Assembly (NCBI GenBank): GCA_903844385.1
Contig: CAIMTJ010000093.1
Location: 22,434 to 86,433 of the forward strand
Source of the DNA: an uncultured Burkholderiales bacterium
GTDB lineage: Bacteria > Pseudomonadota > Gammaproteobacteria > Burkholderiales > Burkholderiaceae_C
Reading direction: 5' to 3'
Length of the DNA stretch: 64,000 nucleotides
Under the pieces are notes generated by a model. It was given only the letters and a program-made list of their open reading frames with translations, was not told the origin of the DNA and ran no database searches. Position numbers and translations under genes: made by a program. Shown here in pieces: positions 1-8,996 of this stretch (position 1 is the first letter of the stretch; each line of letters starts with the position of its first letter).

Positions 1-736
1 TGAGCATGGAGACCACCACCGGCATGTCTGCACCCCCAATGGGGATGATGATCAACACACCGAGCACAAAGGCCGCGGCCAACATGCTGAAAAACGCGTT
101 CCACTCACCCGTGAACATGAAGGTCAAGCCCAGGCCCAAACACGCCAAGCCCAAGATCAAATTGAGTGGGTGCTGAAACGTGAAATTGACGGGCGCGCCT
201 TGAAAGAGTCGGAACTTGTATTTGCCCGAGAGTTTGCCAAACGCAATGACCGAGCCGCTGAAGGTGATGGCACCAATGGCCGCCCCCAAAAACAGCTCCA
301 AGCGGTTGCCCTCGGGAATGGGGTCGCCCAGGTGGTGAACAATTTGAAAGGCGAGCGGTTCGGCCACCGCCGCCACGGCAATGAAGACCGCTGCCAAGCC
401 AATCATGCTGTGCATGAAGGCCACCAATTCGGGCATTTTGGTCATCTCAACGCGTTGCGCCATCACTGCACCCAAGGTGCCGCCAATGAGCAGACCCAAG
501 AGCACGTGGCCCAAGCCCGTCACGACATCACTCGTGGGCAGTCCATCGGCGCCCAAGCCCATGGAAGTGGCCAATTTGTAGATCAAACCCACGGTGGTCG
601 CCACCGCCAAGGTCATGCCCAGCATGCCAAACAAATTGCCGCGAATGGAGGTCGTGGGGTGGCTCAAGCCCTTGAGGGCTTGGATAAAGCAAACGCTCGC
701 GACCAAATAAAGCAGGGTGACTAAATTCATGCTCAT
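1..736 (-). CDS. pntB: NAD(P) transhydrogenase subunit beta (partial, 3' end beyond window)
   Basis: Reading the minus strand from an ATG at 736 gives a continuous membrane protein that begins MSMNLVTLLY and runs off the left edge without a stop. It contains the family stretch VEMTKMPELVAFMHSMIGLAA and a series of hydrophobic helices, as expected for the membrane-embedded dII part of PntB. The NADP-binding dIII domain would lie outside the window. PntB with the two alpha polypeptides forms the proton-translocating transhydrogenase that reduces NADP+ with NADH in the inner membrane. The start overlaps the stop of pntAB by ATGA, so the two are probably translationally coupled. Family identity is secure; only the first 245 codons can be judged. 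Confidence 0.95.
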   Translation of the reverse strand, partial: MSMNLVTLLYLVASVCFIQALKGLSHPTTSIRGNLFGMLGMTLAVATTVGLIYKLATSMGLGADGLPTSDVVTGLGHVLLGLLIGGTLGAVMAQRVEMTKMPELVAFMHSMIGLAAVFIAVAAVAEPLAFQIVHHLGDPIPEGNRLELFLGAAIGAITFSGSVIAFGKLSGKYKFRLFQGAPVNFTFQHPLNLILGLACLGLGLTFMFTGEWNAFFSMLAAAFVLGVLIIIPIGGADMPVVVSML

Positions 737-1056
737 GACTGCACTCCAGACGCCGCTGGGGCTTTTTTATCCTTCTTCTTGAACATCTCAAGCATCCTTC
801 TCGTGACCAAAAAGCCACCAAACACATTCACCGCCGCCAAGGCCACGGCCAAGATTCCCATGGTTTGACCCAGGGTGGTTTGGGTCAAACCGGCGGCCAA
901 CATCGCGCCCACGATCACAATTGCAGAAATCGCATTCGTCACCGCCATCAACGGCGTGTGCAAAGCGGGTGTCACATTCCAAACCACATGAAAGCCGACG
1001 TAAATGGCCAGCACAAAAATGATTAAATTGGTGAGAGTTGGTGAAACGATATCCAT
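733..1056 (-). CDS. pntAB: NAD(P) transhydrogenase subunit alpha part 2
   Basis: This 107-residue protein starts MDIVSPTLTNLIIF and carries three hydrophobic helices (WNVTPALHTPLMAVTNAISAIV is typical of the family), then a short lysine-rich tail. It supplies the membrane helices that are fused to the NAD-binding domain in enterobacterial PntA but form a separate polypeptide in many Proteobacteria. The ATG at 1056 is chosen over upstream starts because an AAGGAA ribosome site lies just before it, overlapping the end of pntAA, whose stop is only 4 bases away. Its own stop overlaps the pntB start. The gene order pntAA-pntAB-pntB is the standard split operon. Confidence 0.95.
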   Translation of the reverse strand: MDIVSPTLTNLIIFVLAIYVGFHVVWNVTPALHTPLMAVTNAISAIVIVGAMLAAGLTQTTLGQTMGILAVALAAVNVFGGFLVTRRMLEMFKKKDKKAPAASGVQS

Positions 1057-1060
1057 GGTC

Positions 1061-2176
1061 TTATTTCCTTTTAACAGTTCCGTCAAGCGTCATCAAACAA
1101 GCGCTGACAATGTCATCGTCAGCCGGCATGTGAAATGAGCCATCCTCTGCAGTCACCAATTTGACGAAGTCCAAGATGTTGCGGGCATACAAGGCGCTCG
1201 CATCGGCCGCCACCATGGAGGCCAAATTGGTATAGCCCACCAAGGTCACGCCGTGGTGCTGGACAATTTGATCCGCCTGGGTCAAGGGGCAGTTGCCGCC
1301 TTGGGCCGCGGCCAAGTCCACGATGACCGAGCCGGCCTTCATCGACTCCACCATCTCTGCGCTCACCAAGACAGGGGCGGCTCGCCCGGGGATCAAAGCC
1401 GTGGTGATCACCACGTCGGCCTGAGCGACGCGTTTGGCCACCTCCACCTTTTGGCGATCCAGCCACGACGCTGGCATGGGACGGGCATAGCCGCCCACAC
1501 CTTGCGCGGCCTCGCGCTCTTCGTCGGTTTCAAAGGAGACATCGATGAATTTGGCACCCAAGGACTCGACTTGCTCTTTCACACTGGGGCGCACATCCGA
1601 GCACTCAATGACAGCGCCCAGGCGTTTGGCCGTGGCAATCGCTTGCAGGCCCGCCACCCCCACGCCCAAAATCACCACGCGAGCGGCCTTGACGGTACCC
1701 GCAGCGGTCATGAGCATGGGAAAGAAGCGTTGGTACAAATCGGCCCCCAGCATCACCGCCTTGTAGCCGGCAATGTTGGCTTGGGAGGACAAGACGTCCA
1801 TGCTTTGAGCACGCGTCGTTCTGGGCGCGGCCTCCAGCGCAAAGGCGCACACCTGCGCTTGCGCCAAGCGCTCCAAACCGGCCGCGTCAAAGGGGTTCAA
1901 CATCCCCACGAGAACGCTTTTGGGCTTCATGAAAGCGAGCTCATGCACGCTCGGTGCACGAACTTTGAGCACCACGTCTTGAGACATGGCACCGGCTTGG
2001 TCGCTCATCACAGCGCCCGCCGCCACATAGGCCTCATCGGTCACACTCGCTTTGAGGCCGGCACCGGCCTCAACCACAATGTGGTGTCCTTTGGCTTTGA
2101 GTTTCTTAATGGTCTCGGGGGTCGCAGCCACGCGACTCTCCCCAGGCAAGGTTTCAAGTGGCACGCCGAAATTCAT
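1061..2176 (-). CDS. pntAA: NAD(P) transhydrogenase subunit alpha part 1
   Basis: A 371-residue soluble NAD-binding subunit (domain I) of the proton-translocating transhydrogenase. The N-terminus GVPLETLPGESRVAATPET matches the AlaDH/PNT N-terminal domain. The motif RAQSMDVLSSQANIAGYKAV begins near residue 122, the so-called RQD-loop region, and the dinucleotide-binding glycine motif GVGVAGLQA lies at about 171. It ends before any membrane helix, which confirms the split form. It is the first gene of the minus-strand pnt operon, with about 190 bases of AT-rich leader upstream that should hold the promoter. I could not identify a specific operator there. Confidence 0.96.
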   Translation of the reverse strand: MNFGVPLETLPGESRVAATPETIKKLKAKGHHIVVEAGAGLKASVTDEAYVAAGAVMSDQAGAMSQDVVLKVRAPSVHELAFMKPKSVLVGMLNPFDAAGLERLAQAQVCAFALEAAPRTTRAQSMDVLSSQANIAGYKAVMLGADLYQRFFPMLMTAAGTVKAARVVILGVGVAGLQAIATAKRLGAVIECSDVRPSVKEQVESLGAKFIDVSFETDEEREAAQGVGGYARPMPASWLDRQKVEVAKRVAQADVVITTALIPGRAAPVLVSAEMVESMKAGSVIVDLAAAQGGNCPLTQADQIVQHHGVTLVGYTNLASMVAADASALYARNILDFVKLVTAEDGSFHMPADDDIVSACLMTLDGTVKRK

Positions 2177-2369
2177 GGGATAGGCTCCAAAAAAACCCCT
2201 CGCCTGATGGGTCAGGCTTTGGGTGAAAAACGAATCAGATAGGATAACCCATTTTAGTTACGTCTTTGGGTTTTCCCTAAAAAGTGCCAAAATCACCATC
2301 AATTTTACGGCTGTGCACCATTTTTGAAGCTTCCCTGGCGAGCCCCCCCTCATTTGAAACCGCAACACC

Positions 2370-2909
2370 ATGATGACGCCCCCCTTCGAGCCCTCGAGCC
2401 CACCCCAACCCAGCCTCACGCGTTGGTCCCCAAGCGTCACGGTGGCCGCCATCATCGAGCGTGACGGGCGATTTTTGCTCATCGAAGAGCACACCCCCGA
2501 GGGTCTCAGGCTCAACAACCCGGCTGGCCATTTGGAGCCCGGTGAGTCTCCCCTTGAGGCTTGTGTTCGTGAAGCCCGCGAAGAATGCGCGCACGCTTTT
2601 AAACCAACTCATTTGGTCGGGATTTATCTCTCTCGCTTCCAGCGCCACGACGCATCACACCCTCATTATGAAGACGTGACCTATTTGCGTTTTGCCTTCG
2701 CTGGAGAGCTTTTAGAGCACTTTCCCAGCCAGTCCTTGGACCACGGCATTGTGCGCACCGTGTGGCTCACGGCCGAGGAGGTCTTGGCCAGTGCTGCGCG
2801 GCACCGAAGTCCCCTGGTGGTGCAGTGCATGCAGGACCTTTTGCGCGGTCAACGCCTACCCTTGGAGGCCATTCACACCGACCCGAGTGTGTGGCTTGTC
2901 CCCCAGTAA
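2370..2909 (+). CDS. NUDIX hydrolase, NudJ-like
   Basis: A 179-residue protein with a Nudix box starting at G53 (GHLEPGESPLEACVREAREEC), which fits GX5EX7REUXEE and supplies the metal-binding glutamates. The residue after EEC is Ala instead of the consensus Gly. Nudix enzymes hydrolyse nucleoside diphosphates linked to another group. The spacing and the AGHLEPGES context resemble NudJ, a thiamine-pyrophosphate/nucleotide phosphatase, but the substrate cannot be read from sequence. The gene begins with tandem ATG codons; the first is used here. In many Proteobacteria this gene precedes mnmA, which is absent here. The next gene is an unrelated molybdenum hydroxylase subunit 128 bases downstream. 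Confidence 0.88.
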   Translation: MMTPPFEPSSPPQPSLTRWSPSVTVAAIIERDGRFLLIEEHTPEGLRLNNPAGHLEPGESPLEACVREAREECAHAFKPTHLVGIYLSRFQRHDASHPHYEDVTYLRFAFAGELLEHFPSQSLDHGIVRTVWLTAEEVLASAARHRSPLVVQCMQDLLRGQRLPLEAIHTDPSVWLVPQ

Positions 2910-3037
2910 GGCCGCGCAAGAACCCCGCGTTTGCACAAGCCGCTCACAAACAGGCCATAATCTCGGGTCGGTGGACCCAGCCCTGGGCGGGATCCCTCAT
3001 TTTTTCATGTCATTGGTCAACTTGGTGGGGAGTTTTT

Positions 3038-5347
3038 GTGAATCAATTAGCTTACAAATATGGCAGTGGTCAAGCCGTGTCGCGCATCGAAGATGACCAA
3101 CTCCTAAAGGGTCTGGGGCAATACACCGATGACATCGTGCACCCGGGCCAGTCCTATCTGTCTTTTGTGCGCTCCCCACACGCCCATGCCCACATTGTCT
3201 CCATCGACACGGCTCTCGCCCGAACCATGCCCGGCGTCTTGGCCGTCTACACGGCCCAAGACATGCACGAGCTCGGTGTCAAGCCCATGGCCCGGCCGGT
3301 CAACTTCAAGCGTTCTGATGGCTCACCCATCGCGTCAGCGAGTCGCACGATTTTGGCCACTGAGCGTGTGCGCTTTGTGGGTGAAACAGTGGTGGGCGTG
3401 GTCGCGAGCAGTTTGGAGGTGGCCAAAAACGCCTGCGAAGCTGTGGTGGTGCAATACGATCCCTTGCCCTGCGCTGTCACCTTGGAGGACGCCTTGGCCG
3501 AGCATGCACCGCTTCTTGCTGATGTGCCCGACAATATCGTGGCCGAGACCCGCTATGGCGACAGCGCCCAAGCCCAAGCGGCGTTCAAGGCGGCCGCCCA
3601 CACCGTCACCTTGGAGATTGTTCACCAGCGCTTGATTCCGTTGACGCTGGAGCCGCGCAGTGTGCAAGCCCATGTCGAGGAGGGCCGCCTCATCGTTCGC
3701 ATGAGCTCTCAAATGCCCAGCGCCCCGCACGCCCAAATTGCCGACCTCTTTGGCATTGCCGCGGCAGACATTCGCGTGATGGTGGGCGATGTGGGCGGCG
3801 GATTTGGCATGAAAACTGGCGCCTACCCAGAAGACTTGATGGTGGCGTTTTGCGCCCACCAATTGAAGCGCCCCGTCAAATGGCAAGCCGAGCGATCGGA
3901 GGACTTTTTGGCCTGTAGCCACGGCCGAGACGTGTTGAGCCATGCGAGCTTGGCACTGGACGCGAGCGGCAAAATCGTGGCCCTGCAAGTCTCCAACGTG
4001 GCCAATGTGGGGGCCTATCCCGGCATGACCGGGGTGGCGATCCAACTGCTCATTGGACCCTGGGTGCAAACCGGGGTCTATGATATTGGCCTCATTGACT
4101 ACCACTTCAAAACCGTGATGACCAACACCGCCCCCACCGGTGCCTACCGGGGTGCGGGGCGTCCCGAGGCGATCTTCAATATCGAGCGCCTCATGGACGA
4201 GGCCTCACGGGTGAGTGGCATTGACCGCTTGACCCTCAGGCGCATGAACATGATCAAGCCCAGCCAAATGCCCTACAAAAACGCCATGGCCCAGACCTAC
4301 GACACGGGCCACTTTGAATCCATCATGGACCAAGCACTGACCCTGGCGAACTGGGACGGGTTTGAAGCTCGCGCCAAAGCCTCCGAGGCCAAGGGCTTGT
4401 GGCGCGGCATGGGGATTGCCACGTTTCTCGAGTGGACGGGCGGCAACGCCATGGAGGAAAAAGTCAATGTGCGCATTTTGGCCGATGGTGTGATTGAGGT
4501 CTTCACCGCTGTCAACGCCATGGGGCAAGGCATCGCCACGTCCTTGTCGCAACTGGTGGTCGATGTCTTTGGTGTTGACATCTCTCAAGTGCGCGTGGTC
4601 ATGGGCGACACCGACCGCGGTGCGGGCTTTGGCTCGGTGGGTTCGCGCTCGCTCTTTACCGGCGGCTCAGCCGTCTCGGTGGGTTCACAACAAGCGCTGG
4701 ACAAAGCGCGCGAGCTCGCGGCCAAGAGCCTGGAGGCCGCGGCCAGTGATTTGGACTATGCCAGCGGACTCTTCAAGGTCAAGGGCACGGATTTGGCCAT
4801 TTCTTTGGGCCAACTCGCGGCCAAGGAGCCCGACTCTCGCATTGAACTCGATTCGAGCACCTCTGCCACGGGGGCAACTTGGCCCAATGGTTGCCACATC
4901 TGTGAAGTCGAGGTCGACCCGAGCAGCGGGGAGGTGGCCATGTGCAGCTACACCTCCATGAACGATGTGGGCCGCGTGGTCAACCCGATGATTGTGATCG
5001 GTCAGCTCGACGGCGGCGCGGTGCAAGGCATCGGCCAAGCCTTGTGCGAGCAAGTGATCTATGACCCCACCACCGGTCAACCCCTCACGGGCAGTTTGAT
5101 GGACTATGCCATTCCCCACGCCGATGTCATGCCGGCGTTTTTCAACACCCACATGGACCAAAGCGTGCCGTGTAAAAACAATGTGCTCGGTGTCAAAGGG
5201 GTGGGGGAATTGGGCACCATTGGCGCCACACCGTCGGTGGTGAACGCCGTGGCCGACGCCTTGGCAAGGCATGGCTTGGGCGCTAAAACCCGCTCACTGC
5301 AAATGCCCCTCACCCCCGCACGGGTGTGGAGCGTGATTCACGCCTGA
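3038..5347 (+). CDS. Molybdopterin-binding xanthine dehydrogenase/CO dehydrogenase-family large subunit (form II CoxL-like), orphan
   Basis: A 769-residue catalytic subunit of the molybdenum hydroxylase family. It carries the MoCo-binding GGGFGMKTGAYPE region near residue 253, the loop AYRGAGR at 369-375 (the form II signature, not the AYXCSFR of true aerobic CO dehydrogenase), and the conserved active-site glutamate in GVGELG (E724). An upstream frame stays open into the Nudix gene, but the GTG at 3038 has GTGGGGAG about 6 bases upstream and gives the normal N-terminus. The FAD (CoxM-like) and 2Fe-2S (CoxS-like) partner genes are not adjacent, which is unusual; either they lie elsewhere or the protein works alone or with other partners. 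The substrate is unknown. moaC, needed for its cofactor, is 12 kb away. Confidence 0.9.
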   Translation: MNQLAYKYGSGQAVSRIEDDQLLKGLGQYTDDIVHPGQSYLSFVRSPHAHAHIVSIDTALARTMPGVLAVYTAQDMHELGVKPMARPVNFKRSDGSPIASASRTILATERVRFVGETVVGVVASSLEVAKNACEAVVVQYDPLPCAVTLEDALAEHAPLLADVPDNIVAETRYGDSAQAQAAFKAAAHTVTLEIVHQRLIPLTLEPRSVQAHVEEGRLIVRMSSQMPSAPHAQIADLFGIAAADIRVMVGDVGGGFGMKTGAYPEDLMVAFCAHQLKRPVKWQAERSEDFLACSHGRDVLSHASLALDASGKIVALQVSNVANVGAYPGMTGVAIQLLIGPWVQTGVYDIGLIDYHFKTVMTNTAPTGAYRGAGRPEAIFNIERLMDEASRVSGIDRLTLRRMNMIKPSQMPYKNAMAQTYDTGHFESIMDQALTLANWDGFEARAKASEAKGLWRGMGIATFLEWTGGNAMEEKVNVRILADGVIEVFTAVNAMGQGIATSLSQLVVDVFGVDISQVRVVMGDTDRGAGFGSVGSRSLFTGGSAVSVGSQQALDKARELAAKSLEAAASDLDYASGLFKVKGTDLAISLGQLAAKEPDSRIELDSSTSATGATWPNGCHICEVEVDPSSGEVAMCSYTSMNDVGRVVNPMIVIGQLDGGAVQGIGQALCEQVIYDPTTGQPLTGSLMDYAIPHADVMPAFFNTHMDQSVPCKNNVLGVKGVGELGTIGATPSVVNAVADALARHGLGAKTRSLQMPLTPARVWSVIHA

Positions 5348-5408
5348 GCGAGCCAGACGGGGGCCCTTGCGCGGGCCGCGCTCGTCTTGACGCTCACGGC
5401 TCACGACT

Positions 5409-8372
5409 TCAAGCGTCAGCAGCAGCGCTCAGGTGCGCACCAATCAAGCCCGCGAGCTCAAACATATTGACCTCGGGTTTGCCAAACACCGCTTGCAAGC
5501 TCACATCGCACACAATCTTGCGCTTGTCCTTGGGGTCTTGTAAGCCCTTGGACTTGATGTAGTCCCAGAGTTTTTTGATCACCTCGGTGCGGGGTGCGGC
5601 ATCCAAGCCAATCACCTGGGCCAGTGCGGCGCTTGGCACGAGTCCAGCACTGGGTTTTCGTGGGGCTTTGGCGCGAGTGGCTTTGACTTGGGTACCCGAC
5701 TTGATGGTCGCTTGGGTGCCTTTTTTGCTGGTCTTGGCCGAGGTCTTGGCGCTCTTGCCAGGGGTTGACTTGGCGGTGGTTTTGGCGGGTGTTTTGACGG
5801 GTGTTTTGCGCGCGGGGTATTTGCTCGCTCTGGGCTCAAACTCAAACTGAACTTTGCCCGCCGTGGCATCCCAAGCCAAATAGGCTTTGAAGGCACGCCG
5901 CGTTCTCATCGAGACGAATTTGTCGAGCAAATCGGTTTTACCCGTTTCCAGCAACTTTTTAATCTGCTCGTGCTCGACGGGCTGCTGCAAGACGATTTTG
6001 CCGCTCTTGAAGGTACATGTGGGCGTGGCTTGCAGCAAATTGGGCAGCGAGTGCTCACACACATAGTTTTGTCCCCGCTCGAAGACACGCGCACCACAAG
6101 CGGGACAGGCCCCCAGCGGCACTTGTTCGCCAAAGTCGACCAACTCACCGCTTTCGAGCGCATTGCTGTCTTCTCCAAAATCAAACTCGAGCTTCCAGTT
6201 TTGCTCTTCTTCATTGAATTTGAGAGCCATCTCGGCGCTGAAGGGCCAACCCGCTTTGGAGCGAAAACCATCGAGTGGGCCAATGCGTTTGTTGGCCAAG
6301 AAGGCATCGACCTCGGTCAACTCGAAGGCCCGCCCAGCTGGGGTCTTGCCAAAGGAGAAACCACACCCCGTGCTTTGTCCATCGATGCCTTGGCAGGTGT
6401 AGCGCCGGTAATTTTCTTTGACCTGTCCGCCACACTTGGGGCAGGGTGTGGTCAGCGTGACGTAGTCGCCCGGGATGGTGTCCTTGTCGTACTCTTTGGC
6501 TTTTTTGACAATGTGCTCGGTCATGTCGGCGATGTCCTTCATGAACGACTCGCGCGACAACTCGCCGTGCTCCATCAAGGACAATTTGTGTTCCCACTCA
6601 CCGGTGAGTTCGGGCTTGGAGAGCTCCTCAACACCCAGACCCCGAAGCAGCGTCATCAGCTGAAACGCCTTGGCTGTGGGAATCAATTCGCGGCCATCGC
6701 GCAACATGTATTTTTCATTGAGCAGACCCTCAATGGTGGCGGCACGCGTTGCAGGGGTTCCGAGCCCCTTTTCTTGCATGGCCTCTCTGAGCTCATCGTC
6801 TTCGATGGATTTGCCCGCCCCTTCCATGGCCCCCAAGAGGGTCGCCTCAGAAAAGCGCGCGGGTGGGCGGGTTTTGAGCGCCTTGGCCTGTGCATCCAGG
6901 GTCTGGCTGCGCTCGCCCGCCTCGATCGCCACCAAGGTCTTGGTGTTGGCGTCCTCGTCGCTGGCATCTTTGCCGTAAATGCTCATCCAGCCGGCGTTGA
7001 CCAGCACCTTGCCTTCGACACGAAAGTGGTGCGTGACGTCGTGCAGTTGGACCTGGGTGGTGCGGGTGGTCACCAAAAACTCGGCCGAGGGGTAAAAAAT
7101 CGCCATGAAGCGCCTCACCACCAAGTCATAGAGCTTTTGCTCGGGCTCGGACAAGCCCTTGGGCTCTTCAAGCGTTGGGATGATGGCAAAGTGATCACTC
7201 ACTTTGCTGTTGTCAAAGACGCGCTTGGTGGCCTTGATGTAGTTGCTCTTGAGAGCCGTTTGGGCGTAGGCCGAGAGGTGTTTCATGCCACTGCCCGCAA
7301 TCATCTCAAAGGTGTCTTTGACCGTGGGCAAGTAATCTTCGGGCAAATGCCTCGAATCGGTCCTGGGGTAGGTCAAGGCCTTGTGGCGCTCATAGAGACT
7401 TTGGGCCAGCGCCAAGGTGGATTTGGCGGAAAAACCAAAGCGACCATTGGCCTCGCGCTGCAAAGAGGTGAGGTCAAACAAAGCCGGGGCCGCTTGGGTG
7501 GTGGGTTTGCTCTCCTCGGTGACCTGCGCAGGTTGGTGCGTGACGGCTTGGGCGATGGCGTGGGCGTCGGCCTCGCTCCAGATGCGATCGGCTTTTTTCT
7601 CGGCATCGGTCTCGTCTTTTTTATGCTCGGTGTTGATCCACTTGGAGGTGTACTCCCCCGCTTTGACTTGAAAGTTCGCGTGAATTTCCCAATAGTCGCG
7701 CGAGATGAATTTGCGAATCTGCTCCTCGCGCACCACCACCACCGACAAGGTGGGCGTTTGCACGCGGCCCACGGTGGTGAGAAAAAATCCACCATCGCGA
7801 GAATTGAAGGCCGTGAAGGCACGCGTGCCATTGATCCCCACCAACCAGTCGGCCTCCGAGCGCGAGCGCGCCGCATCGGCCAGGCCTTGCATTTGCTGCT
7901 CACTTCTCAACGCGTTAAAGCCGTCTCGAATGGACTGCGGCGTCATGGACTGCAGCCACAAGCGTTTGACCGGTTTTTTGAGGTCTTTCTTGCTGCCCGC
8001 GTATTGCTCAATCAAGCGAAAAATGAGTTCGCCTTCGCGCCCTGCGTCACAGGCGTTGATCAAGGCGGTCACGTCTTTGCGTTTGACCAATTTCACCACC
8101 GCGTTGAGCCGGGACTTGGTCTTGTCCACGGGTTTGAGCTCAAAATGCGGTGGGATCACCGGCAAATGCGCAAAACTCCACTTGCCGCGTTTGACATCAA
8201 ACTCCTCGGGCGCTTTGATCTCGAGCAAATGACCCACGGCGCTGGTGACCACATAGGTGTCACTCTCAAAATGATCCTCATGTTTTTCAAACTTGCCCGC
8301 CACACTTGTGAGCGCGCGCACAATGTCTTGCGCGACCGATGGTTTCTCAGCAATTACCAGTGTTTTACTCAT
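5409..8372 (-). CDS. topB: DNA topoisomerase III with C-terminal lysine-rich linker and SWIB domain
   Basis: A 987-residue type IA topoisomerase. The N-terminal Toprim domain begins LVIAEKPSVAQDI and includes NACDAGREGELIF. The catalytic tyrosine is Y335 in TYPRTDSRHLPEDY. Cysteine-rich zinc-ribbon-like modules follow (CPKCGG... and CPACGA...). Residues about 851-907 form a Lys/Thr/Ala-rich, histone-H1-like linker, and about 908-985 match a SWIB/MDM2 domain (PRTEVIKKLWDYIKSKGLQDPKDKR... and VNMFELAGLIGAHL). E. coli TopB is only about 650 residues and lacks this tail. The enzyme would relax or decatenate DNA and resolve recombination intermediates. It is convergent with the CoxL-like gene and divergent from a SET-domain gene 132 bases away. 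Confidence 0.95.
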   Translation of the reverse strand: MSKTLVIAEKPSVAQDIVRALTSVAGKFEKHEDHFESDTYVVTSAVGHLLEIKAPEEFDVKRGKWSFAHLPVIPPHFELKPVDKTKSRLNAVVKLVKRKDVTALINACDAGREGELIFRLIEQYAGSKKDLKKPVKRLWLQSMTPQSIRDGFNALRSEQQMQGLADAARSRSEADWLVGINGTRAFTAFNSRDGGFFLTTVGRVQTPTLSVVVVREEQIRKFISRDYWEIHANFQVKAGEYTSKWINTEHKKDETDAEKKADRIWSEADAHAIAQAVTHQPAQVTEESKPTTQAAPALFDLTSLQREANGRFGFSAKSTLALAQSLYERHKALTYPRTDSRHLPEDYLPTVKDTFEMIAGSGMKHLSAYAQTALKSNYIKATKRVFDNSKVSDHFAIIPTLEEPKGLSEPEQKLYDLVVRRFMAIFYPSAEFLVTTRTTQVQLHDVTHHFRVEGKVLVNAGWMSIYGKDASDEDANTKTLVAIEAGERSQTLDAQAKALKTRPPARFSEATLLGAMEGAGKSIEDDELREAMQEKGLGTPATRAATIEGLLNEKYMLRDGRELIPTAKAFQLMTLLRGLGVEELSKPELTGEWEHKLSLMEHGELSRESFMKDIADMTEHIVKKAKEYDKDTIPGDYVTLTTPCPKCGGQVKENYRRYTCQGIDGQSTGCGFSFGKTPAGRAFELTEVDAFLANKRIGPLDGFRSKAGWPFSAEMALKFNEEEQNWKLEFDFGEDSNALESGELVDFGEQVPLGACPACGARVFERGQNYVCEHSLPNLLQATPTCTFKSGKIVLQQPVEHEQIKKLLETGKTDLLDKFVSMRTRRAFKAYLAWDATAGKVQFEFEPRASKYPARKTPVKTPAKTTAKSTPGKSAKTSAKTSKKGTQATIKSGTQVKATRAKAPRKPSAGLVPSAALAQVIGLDAAPRTEVIKKLWDYIKSKGLQDPKDKRKIVCDVSLQAVFGKPEVNMFELAGLIGAHLSAAADA

Positions 8373-8504
8373 TCAGTTGTGTCCTTCATGCATGGCATTG
8401 TCCAACTTTTTCAGCCCCATGTTCGTAATACCTCTAAAATTGTCGACTTCAGCGTGCTCGGCGCGTCATTTTGACATGCTCTTTTTTTGAAACGAAATTC
8501 CACC

Positions 8505-8996
8505 ATGGCCACCCAAGAAAAGTCCAAGACTTCCCCCAAAAAACACATTGAAGCCAGAAGCTCGGGGGTACACGGTCGCGGCGTGTTCGCCTTGGTCGAC
8601 ATCGAACCGGGCAAGAAAATCATCGAGTACAAGGGTGAGGTCATCACCTGGCGCGAGGCTCAACGGCGTCACCCCCACGATCCCAGTGACCCCAACCACA
8701 CCTTTTATTTTCACATCAATGAAAAGCACGTGATCGATGGCGGCTCAGGCGGCAACAAAGCGCGTTGGATCAACCACGCTTGTGACCCCAATTGTGAAGC
8801 CGACGAGCAAAACGGCCGGGTTTTCATCAAATCCATCCGCGCGATCGCCGCGGGCGAAGAGCTCAATTACGATTATGGCCTGATCATTGATGAGCGCTAC
8901 ACACCCAAGCTCAAAGCCGAATACCCTTGCTGGTGTGGCTCGCCCATTTGCCGCGGCACGCTCTTGGCGCCCAAACGCAAAAAGTCCAAAAAATAA
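8505..8996 (+). CDS. SET-domain protein (putative protein-lysine methyltransferase)
   Basis: A 163-residue stand-alone SET domain. Visible motifs are GRGVFA (24-29), the AdoMet/lysine site NKARWINHACDPNC (N90-H91), GEELNYDYG (Y122, Y124) and a post-SET cysteine cluster CWCGSPICRG (142-151) that would bind zinc with the Cys of the NHxCxPNC motif. All hallmark catalytic residues are present, so it should be active on lysine side chains; the target is unknown. The tail KRKKSKK is strongly basic. The start is ATG 8505; an upstream in-frame TTG is less likely. Its stop shares a base with the birA start (TAATG). It lies divergent to topB, whose lysine-rich tail is a conceivable substrate (inference only). 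Confidence 0.9.
   Translation: MATQEKSKTSPKKHIEARSSGVHGRGVFALVDIEPGKKIIEYKGEVITWREAQRRHPHDPSDPNHTFYFHINEKHVIDGGSGGNKARWINHACDPNCEADEQNGRVFIKSIRAIAAGEELNYDYGLIIDERYTPKLKAEYPCWCGSPICRGTLLAPKRKKSKK

Noticed and set aside
2240..2330. A sigma-54 promoter upstream of pntAA
   Set aside because: TGGCAC is present on the minus strand but the required TTGC element at the right spacing is not.
3038..5347. True aerobic CO dehydrogenase large subunit
   Set aside because: The active-site loop is AYRGAGR, not the AYXCSFR of form I CoxL, and partner subunits are missing.
5970..8474. An 834-codon open frame on the plus strand antisense to topB
   Set aside because: It is a mirror of the GC-biased topB reading frame; the encoded sequence has no recognisable domain, whereas the minus strand has clear topoisomerase motifs.
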